Translations under genes and position numbers: made by a program
DNA from: Chlorops oryzae
Taxonomy: Eukaryota > Arthropoda > Insecta > Diptera > Chloropidae
Direction: 5' to 3'
Assembly (NCBI GenBank): GCA_020466095.1
Contig: CM035806.1
Coordinates: forward strand, 61,888,229 to 61,952,228
Length of the DNA stretch: 64,000 nucleotides
Shown here: piece by piece, positions 11,690-23,477 of the stretch
How positions within the stretch are numbered: the first letter of the stretch is position 1
Layout of the letters: each line of letters opens with the position of its first letter
The notes under the pieces: generated by a model
What the model was told of the DNA's origin: nothing
Seen by the model: the letters and a program-made list of their open reading frames with translations, nothing else
The model's database searches: none

Positions 11690-13795
11690 ATTGTCTGAGG
11701 TTCGATTTGTACCCTTGATTAAAGTTTATGAGTGCTCTTGATAGAAAGTTTTGATCAACGAATGCTGTGTGACATTCAACAGTCTTTCAGGAGTAATGAT
11801 TATTTGAAGTCTGCAGTAAAATTTATGTTCTAATCTCACAACATTTTTCTAGTACCCCTGGTAGTGAATGATTTCTGTAATAAAATTCGTCTAAATTGTA
11901 ACTTGAAAACTTTAGTTGGACCTCAATTAGGTAAATTGGGTAGTAGAAACACTAATCTTTGAAAGTTATCAATCCATATTTGAGTGATTTACTAAATTTG
12001 AGCTCCAATAGATTGTGTAAAGAGACCGAATTATTCCGTTTAGTTGAGTGCTACAAAATGGATCCTTGTAATATATAAAATATTTTATTTTTTTCGAGCC
12101 AATGTCTTTCGTAATAAACATATAATCCTCGTTATGTATTGCAATTATACATATTTATCATGTATACTTCAGTTTGGAGCATTTATAGAGCCACCTTGAC
12201 TATTTCTAATAGTATTATGGTGTACAAGGTACTCGTTGCATGAAAATAGCTGCATTCAAGGGATTTAACCAGAGTCTCTTTGACACGTTAGTTAGTAATC
12301 GATGTGTGCAGTTTAATTTACCATATCGTGGTGCAAAGTCAGTTTCGGCAATGTGAATGTGTTACCTCGTGTGCAGTCTAAATTGTATGGAAGTCGGTTT
12401 CAACTCATCACCCGTTTAGATTTTGTGTAAGTGTCGCTGTAATTGATATTTTGTGCTTGTGAAATTATGCTGGAATCAATTTTAACAATGGTCAAGGATC
12501 CCTTTAGAAGTAATTAGTCTAGTGTTCGAACTTTGCCCTGATAAATGTATGCTCTCGGTAGAAATATTCCGTATGAGCAAGCAGCATCTTGGAGATAAAT
12601 TCTAATTTAACTGAATTTGTATGCACAAGAACTGCAAAGTCGTGTGGCTTGACCTGAGTCGAAGTTCTAAATCAATTCGTGTCTGGAAACGTTCGGCGCT
12701 GCAAAAGTCTGGTAGATAGCAGAACTATCATGAAGTTTAACAATTTACGATTTCGGCTCGATAAGATTCGGTGGCTGATGATACGCGTCTTCAGTTGCGG
12801 CACTAATGTGGTCTGTAAGTATCCAAATGATTCGAATGTTTGATGACAAATCCTGGTTAAGAATTGTATCACCAGATCTTACATTAGCGGCATATGGAAT
12901 CTCTGAAGCTATTATCAAATTTAGCAGGGTGTACGGAAGGTGACTCGTTGCAAAGCTATTAGTGCATTTACACCAGATCCTGAGCACCCTTATTTAGATC
13001 CAAGTTAGTGACTCATATGTTAGCTGGTGCTACAGTTCAAGTGTGCCTAGGATCGCAGTAAAGTTTAACGTTTCACCTTGATCCAAATGTAAATCCGAGA
13101 TTATTTTGAGCGTTAGAATATTACTTAGCTGGGCAATTTTAACAAGCTCTAGGATCCCTGTTAAAGTATTCTAGTGCGTGGTACAATTCTTTGCTTCAAT
13201 ATTACGTCTAATTTGCCGATAGAGTAGGTTCTCTGAGATACGCTTCAACATTATCTGAATTTGTATCAAAGAACTGTCAAAGTCTGTTTGCTACTGTACG
13301 AGTGCAAATGTCATTCGTGTTGGAACGGAACATACAAATTTGATAATCAAAATTCTTAATAACTTATTTGCAAACAAAGATCGTGCTGTTTAAGGCGCTT
13401 TTTGCGGGTGATCTGTTACTGTCCAAATGATTGAAATTGCAACTGTAAATTGTTGACCAAATCTACATAGCGGTTAGAGAATCTTGGGCTATAAATTTAA
13501 GGAATGAATGTTCAAAGACTATTGTTAGAATTAACAGAAATCCCGAAGACCATTTTCCAATTTACATTGGTTTGGTGGCTGATCTATTCAAAGCTGTGCC
13601 AGAGATAACGCAGAAAGTTTAACGTTTCCCTTGACCAACATTAAACATTATTTTTGAGGGTTAGAAATTACTTAGTCGGGCTTAAGTTAAAAGTTGAATT
13701 TTTTTTTTACAATTCTATTTGTTCAATATTACGCTAATTTCCGAAGAGTATTTTCTCTGAATATTAACAATTATCATTAATTTAAATAAAAAATG
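11690..13795. repeat. Degenerate repeats, probably error-rich sequence
   Basis: 11690-12450 is a deletion-rich relative of the hAT element at 3941-4879; shared blocks include GGTAAATTGGGTA and GTGAATGTGTTA. From about 12480, three imperfect versions of one sequence follow (near 12490, 13150 and 13690), each containing GGATCCCT-, CAATATTACG- and TCTCTGA-type blocks. Many single-base losses resemble raw long-read errors rather than ordinary divergence. No gene is callable. Confidence 0.5.
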
Positions 13796-13796
13796 T

Positions 13797-14135
13797 TAAG
13801 GTCCGTTTGCTACTGTTCCGATAAAATGTTTCGTATTGTAAAACAACAAATTTTTATCAAAATTTTAATAACCTTATTCATAGAAACAAAACGTTGTTTA
13901 AACCTTTTTTACGGTGACTTTACTGTCAAAAATATATGAAATTCAACTGCTTTTTAGTTAAAATCCACTTAAGAATTTCTATAAATAAGGCACGAATGTC
14001 GGTAGTTAGAATTACAGAAACAAAAAATATAATATAGTATCGACTAACGAATTAGCAAACTACCGACATCGTTGTGAATATCGCTACGAAAAACTTTAAC
14101 GTGAACAAAAGCAATCGGGCTTTAGTGAAAAGAAG
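13797..14135. mobile_element. Diverged relative of the 24969-25094 MITE
   Basis: The start GGTCCGTTTGCTACTGTTCC and the end CAAAAGCAATCGGGC resemble the TIRs of the element at 24969-25094, and the interior block GAAAAACTTTAAC is shared. TTA precedes the start and follows the end. Confidence 0.45.
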
Positions 14136-14429
14136 AAAAAAAAAACAAACAAAAAGGCCCAACAAAAATCAATAAAAACTTGACTATCTTATATCGTCTT
14201 AATAAATGCTAAAACTGAATGAAAAAGAAACCCATTGGATGCTTTTGTCAACATTTTATAACAAAGTTTTTGGAAGATTTTAATATATAAGAATAAAGTC
14301 GTCGAATTTTGTACCGGGATGCAAATGTGGACTTCCATATAATTATACTTTTCTGTGAAAAAGCTCTCGCCGATATCCAAATATATATGTTATTTGTTGC
14401 TTATCAAATTCAATTCTTGTTTATATTAT

Positions 14430-15320
14430 TTCATTATAGGTTCAAGTACACTTCCCATTACTCTCGGCGCTTTAGAATGCCAAACAAGTTTTCTATGGGT
14501 TTCAAATCAGGCGATTGAGACGGCCAATCAAGGGTTCGAACCCCATTTTCAACTAACCAATCTTTCAAAAGCTTTGACACGTATGCTTCGGATTGTTGTC
14601 ATGTTGAAAAACCCAACGAAGCGGGATCTACCACTCAGTATGTGACAATATTTATAAATGTTGTGGAGAATATCTGTGTAATTAAAAGGGTCCATGACAC
14701 CGTCGTTTTCATGAAATAGACCTAGGCAAGAAGCTGAAAGTTAAGTCCAGATCATCACTGACCCGCCGACGTCCTTTACCGTCGGCCTGCAAAAACGTGG
14801 ATTCAAAGAATAATCTTTCTTACGTCGAACATTGCACATGCAATCAAAGCTGAATAAATTGAATTTTGATTCGTCGCTGAACAAAACTCTTTTCCACTTT
14901 TTTTCCACGCTCCAACTGGGATATTTAAGTGCGAATTCGAGCCTATTGAATTCAATTTGTTAAGCATTAAACGAAAGGAAATTAACTTAAGCAAACATAA
15001 ACTTCCAACAAATTTTTAAGTATTGGGTTTTTTATTGCCCTGTAGCTTCGCAAACCCAATTCCAATAAACGACGGCGTACAGTACCTGAATCGACGCACA
15101 GTGGTTGAAAATCCCGAAAAGCTTGCCAAAAGTTGAAAAAAAAAAAATTCCCTGTATACTTATTTTCGTTGGTTGGTAACTTTTTAGTGACATTTCCCAA
15201 ATTGTTTTCCATCGCTATAGTTGAGAAAACGTTCTTACCTGCTCCAAGTTGACCATTGCGAGTGACTCGTAAAACGTTAACACCGGGCAAAAAAAATTCT
15301 ACGCTCCGAAAGTCCATAAG
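14430..15320 (-). pseudogene. Tc1-like transposase pseudogene
   Basis: Reading the minus strand from 15320 down, the sequence passes a helix-turn-helix segment (SGTVRRRLLELGL then a basic stretch, near 15000-15100). It then passes a degraded catalytic core around 14800-14990, and a C-terminal part near 14470-14610 whose pieces correspond to the DN.P.H.....V.EWL and WP.QSPDLNPIE region of Tc1 transposases. Frameshifts and stops are frequent, so no active enzyme is encoded. The order HTH, core, C-terminal is preserved. The exact limits and TIRs were not determined. Confidence 0.7.
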
Positions 15321-15562
15321 TTTTAACTGGATTATCGGATTTCAAATCTGAAAAATGGAATCTTGTCCTGAAAGTAAGTATTATTTTCTGTAGTTGACGG
15401 GGAACACGAAGCCGCAACGTTTCACGTTTATATTGTGTTAATGTAATAGAGAAAAATTACAAGTTTATCACATACTTGTATGTATTCAAAAAGGTTTTTA
15501 AAAAAACCCCGCAAAACCCCGCTTCAAAATTTTTTTCACGTGTACATATGACATTTAAGTAA
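15321..15562. other. Spacer, nothing recognised
   Basis: No supported feature. Confidence 0.3.
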
Positions 15563-15868
15563 CACAGTGCGAGACGATTTTTGTAAACAAAATTTGACGA
15601 CTGTTTTTGAAAGTGCTCGGTGAGTATAACAACGCCTCATAGATAGATAGGAAATTCAAATAGTGAACGGATTACGAGATATAGCCATAAGTAAGTGAGT
15701 AATTTAATTCTCGGCCCCACTTTTTGAAGTCTTATTTTTTTTTTAAAGTAGAGGTGACTTGACAAAACTGAGTATGAGGCGTTGTTATACTCACCGAGCA
15801 CTTTCAAAAACAGTCGTCAAATTTTTGTTTACAAAACATGACCTTTAAAATCGCACAGTCGCACAGTG
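15563..15868. mobile_element. MITE-like inverted repeat element
   Basis: GACGACTGTTTTTGAAAGTG and the following CTCGGTGAGTATAACAACG, CCTCAT (15593-15641) are inverted at 15774-15825, and the outer ends CACAGTGCGA / TCGCACAGTG are also inverted. Arms are roughly 75-95 bp around a ~130 bp centre. Confidence 0.75.
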
Positions 15869-17243
15869 TATGTAATTGAACCAGTGCAATATTGTCAATT
15901 ATTGATATTTTCAGTTCATTTGAAAGCTGAAAATTGAATGTATTAAGAATGTTAATATGTAAAGAACTACAACAAATGCAAATAAAAAATTAAGTTTTCG
16001 TACACGAGAAATTTATCAATGTCTTCTTCATAAACAACCGTTATACAACTGATTTTATTTCATTCGGACCACATATTAAATTGTTGTCCACCATTTCGAA
16101 CTCGCTTTTTGGTTTTTTGGGCAAATGAAAAGCAAAATTATTAATTAGGAACATCGAAAACCCCCATATACAGTGTTCTTCACTTGATCAGATGTCATTT
16201 TTCAGCATTCGTCCGCCATTTTGTTTAAAAAAAATTCAATATTAAATTATTAATCAGCGACCTCAAAAAAACCCCTTATACTATTTTCAGAGGGAATTTA
16301 TTGTAATTTTTCAATATTCGCCCGCCATATTGAATCCGCCATTTTGTTTTCGACAAAATCATTATTAAATTTATAATCAGCGGCCTTGAATACCCTAATA
16401 TGCCAAATTTAAGTCCAATCGGACGATGTTCTCGACTTTTGGCCAGCTTTTCGGGATTTTCAACCACTGTGCGACGTTCAAATTTAAAGGACTCGCTTTT
16501 TCGAAGAAATAAGCGGTTTTTTTTTTTCATTAATCACATAATGCAATGGTCGGTTCTTGCACTTGTCTTCCTCGGAGCTCCATCGCAGCGCAACGTTTTT
16601 ACAGATTTTGTCTTTCCATATATTTTCATAAGACGGAACATTGCGAATTTATAAATTTTATATCTCCTAGAAAGCGTTATCTCGGTAAATCTATAAAAAT
16701 ATTCCTTAACTGTACATACAGGTGTGTGATTGGATTCCCGGGAATTCATTTCCCCGGGAAATTGAAATAAATACTCGGGAATTTAAATATGTTCGAAACT
16801 TTTTAATTCGAAAATTTTATCGTATAGCCGCTCTTTTGTTTTTGACAATGTCATTTCTTTCAAAATTTCCATACATTCTTCAAAATATTGGAGGAACGAA
16901 ATTCCCTTTCCCCAAAATCCAATCACATGCCCGATAGCTTCTTTCAGGGTTCCCGAACACATAACGAGCCATGGTGGTTTGATGCGAATCGGTAATATTT
17001 TGAATTGCTTTGAGCTTTTTCGAAAACCAGTCATCCCAGCTATGTAGAAGTGCATATGTTTTTGCGAAATATATCAGCGAGAAAGGACATATCGCTTATT
17101 GACAAAGTTGTAGATGTTTTGGAATTTTTAATTGGTTTCGAATTTTCAGAATTAGGGACAATTTGGACTGTGGTTAGATTTTTCTGTTGGATTATACAAT
17201 TTTTCATTTTTTTTGTTTTGTTTGTTACATAAGTGCACTTGAT
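15869..17243. repeat. Non-coding region with dispersed repeat fragments
   Basis: 16425-16475, read on the minus strand, repeats the block at 15085-15130 (GCACAGTGGTTGAAAATCCC, then GAAAAGCT..CCAAAAGT). The stretch 16190-16400 holds repeated GCCATTTTG / CGCCAT motifs with the GAATCCGCC pattern common in dipteran interspersed repeats. No gene is supported. Confidence 0.4.
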
Positions 17244-17384
17244 ATGACTATTAGTGATGTAACGAATATTCGCATTCGCGAATATTCGCATGTTTTTTCA
17301 CATTCGCATTCGCATTCGCAAAATGTTGCGAATATTTTGCGAATATATAATTAGCAGAAAATTGACCAAAAATGTAAATTTTAA

Positions 17385-18113
17385 GGGGGTCTTCTCATTG
17401 AGCAACTTTTTTTCGAATTTTTTTTTTGCATTTATTTATAGCTTGGGTAGTTGTGAATATGCCCCTAGAAGGATTTTTTGAAATTCGAAATAGTTTAGAG
17501 GATATAGCCTTCTTTGTCGAGCAAGATCTGCGCTAAAACGAGTAATTTTTGCGTTGCTTCAAACTTTAAACGCGTTTATCTCGAAACTACGTTTTTCGAA
17601 CTGGCGGCCATGATATCTCCAGTTCAACTGAACCGATTTTTATGAAACAAAGTGGAATCGACGCAGAATTGTCACCATTCTCGGGTGAACCTCGACGATA
17701 ATTTAAAAAATTTTTTTACAATTTTTTTTTTACACTAAACTACAAAAAAAAAAGCCCGAAATTGAAATTTTTTTTTGGAATGGCCGCCATTTTGTCAAAA
17801 AAAATCACAAAATTAAGCTTGAGGTTCACCCGAGAATTATATCTATACTAATTATAACCCCGTTTTTTTCCATTTCTGACGCTCCGGAGACCCGGAATCG
17901 TGGCCGCCGTGACGGCACCTTTTTTTTCACCACCAACTTTGAAGTCTCATTACTTTTTGAACAGCCCACGTATCGAGAAAAAAATTTTTTTTATTTACTT
18001 TGAACCTTTTGTAATACAATAAATAAAAATAGTTTTCAATTATTCTTTGCGTTTTCAAATAATAATTTTTTTAAAAAGGGTCCAAAAAACGGGTTTTCAA
18101 TGAGAAGACCCCC
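17385..18113. mobile_element. TTAA-flanked TIR element nested in the hAT
   Basis: GGGGGTCTTCTCATTGA begins the element and its exact complement TCAATGAGAAGACCCCC ends it. TTAA is present on both sides (17381-17384 and 18114-18117). TTAA duplication suggests piggyBac-like (or Sola3-like) mobilisation. The 729 bp interior is non-coding. Confidence 0.85.
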
Positions 18114-18600
18114 TTAATCGATTTTTAAAATTTAAATTTAAAAGCTAATATTTTAGCATTTAAAGAATTTTTTATGTGCTACCGTTACACAGATATTGCA
18201 CTTAAAAAAACCATTTTAGTATGAAACGTATATAAGAAAGTCCATGTTGTCAAAAAGTTTCTGTCTTTTAATATATAAAAATCCGCATATAAGAAATTTT
18301 TTCCTATAGGTATAAGACGACGGATATACGAGTAAGTTATATGGATATCCTTGTCTTAACACAATATAACAAACATTCCTCTGTTAAACTTATAAAAAAT
18401 TTAATTTTATTAAATATATCTTATTTTCTTGCTTAATTTTTTTTAAAGATTTTTTATGAAACTCAAAACATAAAACAAAAAATACACACTCCTCTTAAAC
18501 TTATTTTTAACAAATTAACATTAGAAACTTCTAAAACAAATTAAATAAAAAAAAAATCAATAGTTGAACTTTAATAAAGGAATATTAAATTTTAAAAATA

Positions 18601-18733
18601 AGAGTTTTGAGGCCTTTTCTCCTTCGAGTCTGTTACGATGTGGTGTATAAATAAGTCCAGCGCCACTAAAAATTCGCTCGCTGGGAACACTAGTTGGTGG
18701 GGTGCATAAATAGTGTCTTGCTATAGGAAAAAG
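18601..18733 (-). pseudogene. hAT transposase C-terminal dimerisation domain remnant
   Basis: The minus strand reads PIARHYLCTPPTSVPSERIF followed by SGAGLIYTPHRNRLEGEKAS. The P.TSVPSER.FS.AG motif is diagnostic of the hAT C-terminal dimerisation domain found in BED-finger hAT transposases and their domesticated relatives. About 44 codons are intact; upstream catalytic and BED domains are not recognisable. Its place inside the 17252-19305 terminal repeats with an 8 bp duplication confirms the family. It is a remnant, not a functional gene. Confidence 0.88.
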
Positions 18734-19538
18734 AACCCCATACTTCTGAAATTGGTAGCTATTCCGTCAATTTCAGCTCCTTTATGCTACTTATAGCTTT
18801 TATTTTTAGCTAGTTTCAGCATTTTTTGTTTATTTTCGGCTATTTTTAGTAGCCGCTTTGCTCTCACACACACACTTGCATTTTCAATTTTGCCGATCCC
18901 TGAATTAAACGCATTTGGAATGCCTTTAAGTTCCTTCACATAAATTTTCATACAAGAACGACCGTCTGAGGGCTGCTAAACGAAAAACGACAATAACATT
19001 GCGTATTGCGCAGGGGCGTTATGCTTGCACGAAATCGTCGGATTAGTTTTGTTGTTGTCATGTGACTGTTTTTTTTTTAACACTTTGAAATTTAACATCG
19101 AAATGTGTAATATCTTTTACTTATGAATGAATTATTTTTTTCCAAAGTTGGTGCGCTATATAAATAAATGAATTGATTTGGTGATGTGTGCCAAATTTGA
19201 GATATAGATTCAAAAACTGAATATTCGCATTCGCATTCGCGAATATGAGTAGGCATTCGCATTCGCATTCGCGAATGCTAAAATTTGACATTCGTAACAT
19301 CACTAATGACTATACGGAAAAATCATACCGATGCATATCAATCACAGGTACACCCGAGAAGTATGCACCATTTTTCTAGCTTTGTAATTTTTAAGGATGT
19401 TGCAGGTGATTGATGGCAATGAAACTAAACACAGTTAATCTTGACCTAGAACTCTATTTTCCTTGATTTTTGTAATAAAGTATGACTTCTGGAACAACAA
19501 CAAAAACTGGGCCAAATGGACCGGAAAATAATTTTGTA

Positions 19539-19697
19539 CAGTGTTCTGCCTCCTTGCAGACACTTCTCTCAAGCGGACACCCCTCTTAAACTTACACTTT
19601 TTTGGAATACTCTGGTGTTAGTGCTCCTCAAATAGTTTTCCCTTAAGCGGACACATTTTTCGGTCCCGTAGGTGTCCGCTTAAGAGAGAGTACACTG
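19539..19697. mobile_element. pogo/Tigger-like MITE, TA duplication
   Basis: The ends CAGTGTTCT.. and ..AGTACACTG are inverted, with inner CAAGCGGACACCC / GGTGTCCGCTTAAG copies. TA flanks each side. The CAGTG..GCGGACACC pattern is typical of pogo/Tigger-group termini in the Tc1-mariner superfamily. Confidence 0.75.
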
Positions 19698-19699
19698 TA

Positions 19700-20039
19700 T
19701 ATTTTTTTGAGGATTGTTCTATATTGTAGCTTCCGATCCATCATTCTATTTTTATTCATGTCTGAGATATGATTTAAAAAAAAAATAGTTTTCAAAAGTA
19801 CACTTTTTTCAAGGATATTCAAGGATAAGAAGATATAGGAGATTAAGAGCCACATTTCGGCGCCAATTAAATGCAATGCACTTCCCGAAATACCCAAACA
19901 ACTTTAGTCGAATTCGGCTCCAGGGCCAAATCACTATGCTTATAGTGGTATACCCTTTCACAATTTTGTTTTCAACCAGTAGAAGTCCGAACGCTGCTCC
20001 CAATTCTGTCTCTCCCCTTACAAGCAGAAAAGGCGAGAG
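19700..20039. other. No gene recognised
   Basis: AT-rich stretch; a short dispersed repeat start may lie near 19950. Nothing supportable. Confidence 0.3.
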
Positions 20040-20212
20040 TACCCAGCCGGAACTGTGTGCTGAAGGTGCCCGAACACGTGCATATTTCAAAGTATGATAT
20101 GAACATTACGGTGGACAGGTCTCGTATCTTAGCACCGTGCTGTGCACATCGTACTTTGTGCTATGCACGTGTTCGAGTACCTCCTGCACACAGTTCTGGG
20201 TGGGATGTTCTA
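20040..20212. repeat. Imperfect inverted repeat
   Basis: ACCCAGCCGGAACTGTGTGC..CGAACACGTGCAT..AAAGTA (20040-20095) is inverted at 20149-20210. It may be the core of a larger palindromic MITE whose ends I could not define. Confidence 0.5.
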
Positions 20213-20423
20213 TTGTGTGTGAGAGGATTTTCTCTCTCATGTCTCCGCTCTCTGCTGTGGTCAAATTTTTTTATACCTTTTTGTATTTGGTTTGGATCGC
20301 GAGGGACGTTCGGGGATGTGGAATAGGAGGGTTGATTTATCTTCCCCGTGCGTCCTTTGTTATCAAAGTAACTTTTTTGTCGCGTAAAATGACCGGCACT
20401 ATGTTGAAAACCAGACATGGGCA

Positions 20424-21352
20424 CAGCGCTGCCATGTCTTAATTTTCAAAAGTAGGAGATTTCATTTCCAAAGTTAGTAGATCTCCTACCTTACAATAAT
20501 CCAAAACTAGGAGATCTACAACCTTTTTTTTAAATTTATTTAAACATTGAAATAAAAACATTTCAACTTTAAATATACATATTAATGTATTTTTAGACGT
20601 TGATGTATTGATGTATATGTTGACGAATTTTTTTTATGTACATATAGGTATGTTGGGTTATGTTATACAATCAATTATACATAATGATGCCATATTTTTT
20701 TCATGGAAAAAAGGGTTTTCCTGAGAAATGTAATGATTTCGCGGGATTTTGAGGAGAGAAAGAAAGGATAAAAAAAGGATCTCTATTTCAGTGTTTTATT
20801 TAGAAAACTAGTTGACGAATTTTATCCAATAGACATATTTAAGTTTCGTTAACAATAACGTCATTGTCGTCGTTAACAACGTCACTTTCGTTGTCAAGAT
20901 TCGCTTTTTGAGTACCATGTTTTTCTTTCTTTGCGATTTGACGCAGTAGCTCTGGTTTGGATTGTATATAGTATAATAATTCCTTATATAATAATAATGT
21001 ATGTATGTATAATAATATAATATTTTTATTTATGTTTATACTATCGATAGTATCGACATTTTTTAGACTATCGACGAGTACTAATGAGGTCTTTTACACT
21101 ATTAAATTGTTGACCACCAATTCTTATTTTAATATATAAAGTTCTACAAAATTTTATATTGGAAGGGGTATAATGGAGAAATAGTTCTGGTGAAGTTTGA
21201 ACTAGAAAAACGCCACAGTTTTCCACTCGGATTTTCTGCAGGGTTGGGATAAAAATAGCAAAAGTAGTAGATTTTAGGAAAAAATTAGTAGGTAGGAGAT
21301 TGAACGAAAAGTAAGTAGATCTCATAAAAAATTATGAGACCTGGCAACGCTG
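20424..21352. mobile_element. hAT-type element, 8 bp TSD CATGGGCA
   Basis: The termini CAGCGCTGCCATGTCT and (inverted) CAGCGTTGCCAGGTCT match, and CATGGGCA is duplicated outside (20416-20423 and 21353-21360). The interior carries GTAGGAGAT motifs at both sides and no transposase. It inserted precisely at the left edge of the element that starts at 21357. Confidence 0.9.
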
Positions 21353-22204
21353 CATGGGCAGCTCAATTACTTTTTCGTAATACATATTACACACTTAATT
21401 ACACATTACATGTAATTGCAATGCAGAAACATGTAATTGTAATGGAAAATTTTCAATTACAATATTTCATACACTGAGAGAAAAAGGTAGTTATATAAAC
21501 TGAAAAAACAGGTTAAAATAACCGAGTTCACCGTTAATTGTTAGCTTATGTGTAGTAGCGGTCAATTCAACAGTCCAAACACAGTCAATAAGGATATAAC
21601 TACCTGATGGTTGATATAACCCTGCCGGAAATTTCACTACTTCTGCAGTACTTCCGAAGTGGTGAAAATTCATACTGCGACTACTCGCATTACTAACCTT
21701 TACTTCTAATGAAGTTTGTTAGGAGATGGCCGCTATTTTCAGTACTTCAAAATTCATGTGTTATTCATTAGGTAAATGAGAGTATGACCCTGATCCGCAT
21801 GAAAACTTCAATTGGGAAAAGGGCACGTGCTGGCTGGCCAAAATGGATCCAATGTGCATGATTATTTCATTTGTAAATAGAGTATATGCTGCTAACATAA
21901 ATCATAATATCATTCTGAACAAAGACTATGGTGCCAACGGGAGTGAGAATTTCGTGACTGACACATTTTAGCCTTTGGAAAGACCATATATAACTATATA
22001 TGTCACTCAGGAGCCGTTTCAATTTTGGCTCTTTTCAACACGGTCTTGGGTACCCACCAAAATGAGCATTTTTCACTTAGGTACTCACCAAAAGTATTTC
22101 TCTCTCGCTCTTTTTTTGCCTGCCGAGTCTTGCCGAGTAGCATCTCTTTCTAACTGGCGCGAAATGTCCCGCCCAAAATCTATGGGAAAGACTTAAGAGT
22201 TTCA

Positions 22205-22530
22205 ATTATCAAAACATCTTAAGTACAAAAAAATTATAGAACTTTTGAGAATTGTAGCACACAGATTGAAAAACATCTTGTCATGCAAATTTCATAGGAT
22301 ATTCATTAAAAATGGGAGTATACAACCCTCTTTCAAATGAAAATTTCATTTGAAGAAGAGTCTGTTGCAACGCGCTCTTGCTTCTGTGATATTTTCACTA
22401 GAAGATCATTTGAAAAATCATCAATTGGCCTCTTTCGAAATGAATGCTTCACTACTTCTGCATTAATGATTTGTTCATGCATGGGATAAAGTCCGGCTGG
22501 GAACTGTCTCGCGGTTAAATCAACTGTCAC
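22205..22530 (-). repeat. Dispersed repeat, inverted relative of 8020-8290
   Basis: It shares CACACAGATTGAAAAACAT, AATGAAAATTTCATTTGAAG and CAGCCGGA..CATGCATG blocks with 8020-8290 in reverse orientation. Confidence 0.55.
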
Positions 22531-22552
22531 CAGCGACTGGGAAAAAAAATTT

Positions 22553-22815
22553 ATTTTTTGCTTTGACTTTTTTTTATCTTCTTTTATTAATATTTTTTTT
22601 TTTTTAATTAAATTATTATATTTTTTCTTTATTTCTTTGTTTCTATTTAAATCTTTTTCTCTCGGCCGAGCCTTGAACCGCTGACCTCCACTTCGCTAGG
22701 CGAACGTCTTAACCATTACGCTAAACGAACGAATTTAATTTGTTGGTCAAAATGCTCACTTGAGCTTATGGTTGCTCAAGTTTTGGGGAACGTGCTTAAG
22801 GAATTGTTTCACTCC
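22553..22815 (-). mobile_element. tRNA-derived SINE, copy 1
   Basis: On the minus strand, GTTCGTTTAGCGTAATGG (A-box-like) is followed about 45 bp later by GTCAGCGGTTCAAGGCTC (B box). An AT-rich tail follows (22553-22650). A second copy with the same head and the same upstream block (TGCTCACTTGAG) is at 27170-27437. Confidence 0.65.
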
Positions 22816-23149
22816 CAAAAATTTTTGCTTGAATATGAACCATATAGAACTATAGCTGCAGCTTCGGCCAAATTTTGGCGCGTTATGGCATGATTTGGTG
22901 AAAAAGTTCAACTGTGGTGAACCACGCCATAAGCCGAGTGTTGTGGTGAACCACGTAATAGTAAGTGTGGTGTACCACGTAATAGCTTTTGGCCGAAGTT
23001 GCAGCTATAGTTCTATATGATATGAACCATTAAAAACAAAAATTAAATAAATTAAAACCTTAAAAATTTAGGAGAAAATGTTTGTCTTCCAAAACAGCTA
23101 CACTCTGAACAAAAAAAAAACTGTAATTAAAAAAAAATTCAGAAAAATT

Positions 23150-23232
23150 CCCGCCGCCAGCAGGGATAGAACCCCGAAGCTCACGACTGTCGAGTCACAG
23201 CTTAAACAACTGAGCTATCGAACACTCCGGAG
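23150..23232 (-). repeat. tRNA-like SINE head
   Basis: The minus strand has an A box (TAGCTCAGTTG) and a B box (GGGGTTCTATCCC) at tRNA spacing. The acceptor stem does not close, so this is a tRNA-like repeat or tRNA pseudogene. Confidence 0.5.
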
Positions 23233-23477
23233 ACGGTTGATCAGAATGTGAACTTATACGTCTAAGTGAACGAAAGCGAATTTGAACATAAAAAGGAACT
23301 GTTTTTCAACTGTTCATTTGACTGCCTTTTTCAGTGCATTTAACGCGGAATACAGTTTATTTGACCACTCTTACTTTAACTGTTCTAAGTAGTTGATTTA
23401 ACTGTTGTTATTTCTCTCGGTGTATGTAATTTAGAAATTTGAATTTTCAATTGCAATTACTTCTAATTGTCTTTTTT

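Larger units (their letters stand above)
17252..19305 (-). mobile_element. hAT transposon, decayed, 8 bp TSD ATGACTAT
   Basis: The terminal inverted repeat TAGTGATGTAACGAAT occurs at 17252 and inverted at the end (ATTCGTAACATCACTA, 19290-19305). The 8 bp direct repeat ATGACTAT lies immediately outside (17244-17251 and 19306-19313). The subterminal zones are rich in the hexamer GCATTC (17270-17330 and 19210-19275), which may be transposase binding sites. A transposase C-terminus survives at 18601-18733 on the minus strand. A TTAA-flanked element is nested inside. Confidence 0.92.
21472..23422. mobile_element. TIR element CACTGAGAGAAA, TA flanks
   Basis: CACTGAGAGAAAAAGG at the left faces CCTCTCGG-type complement TTTCTCTCGGTG at the right, with weaker similarity further inside (AACTG..GTTA motifs). 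TA lies on both outer sides. The interior contains the inverted relative of 8020-8290 and a SINE. Confidence 0.55.
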
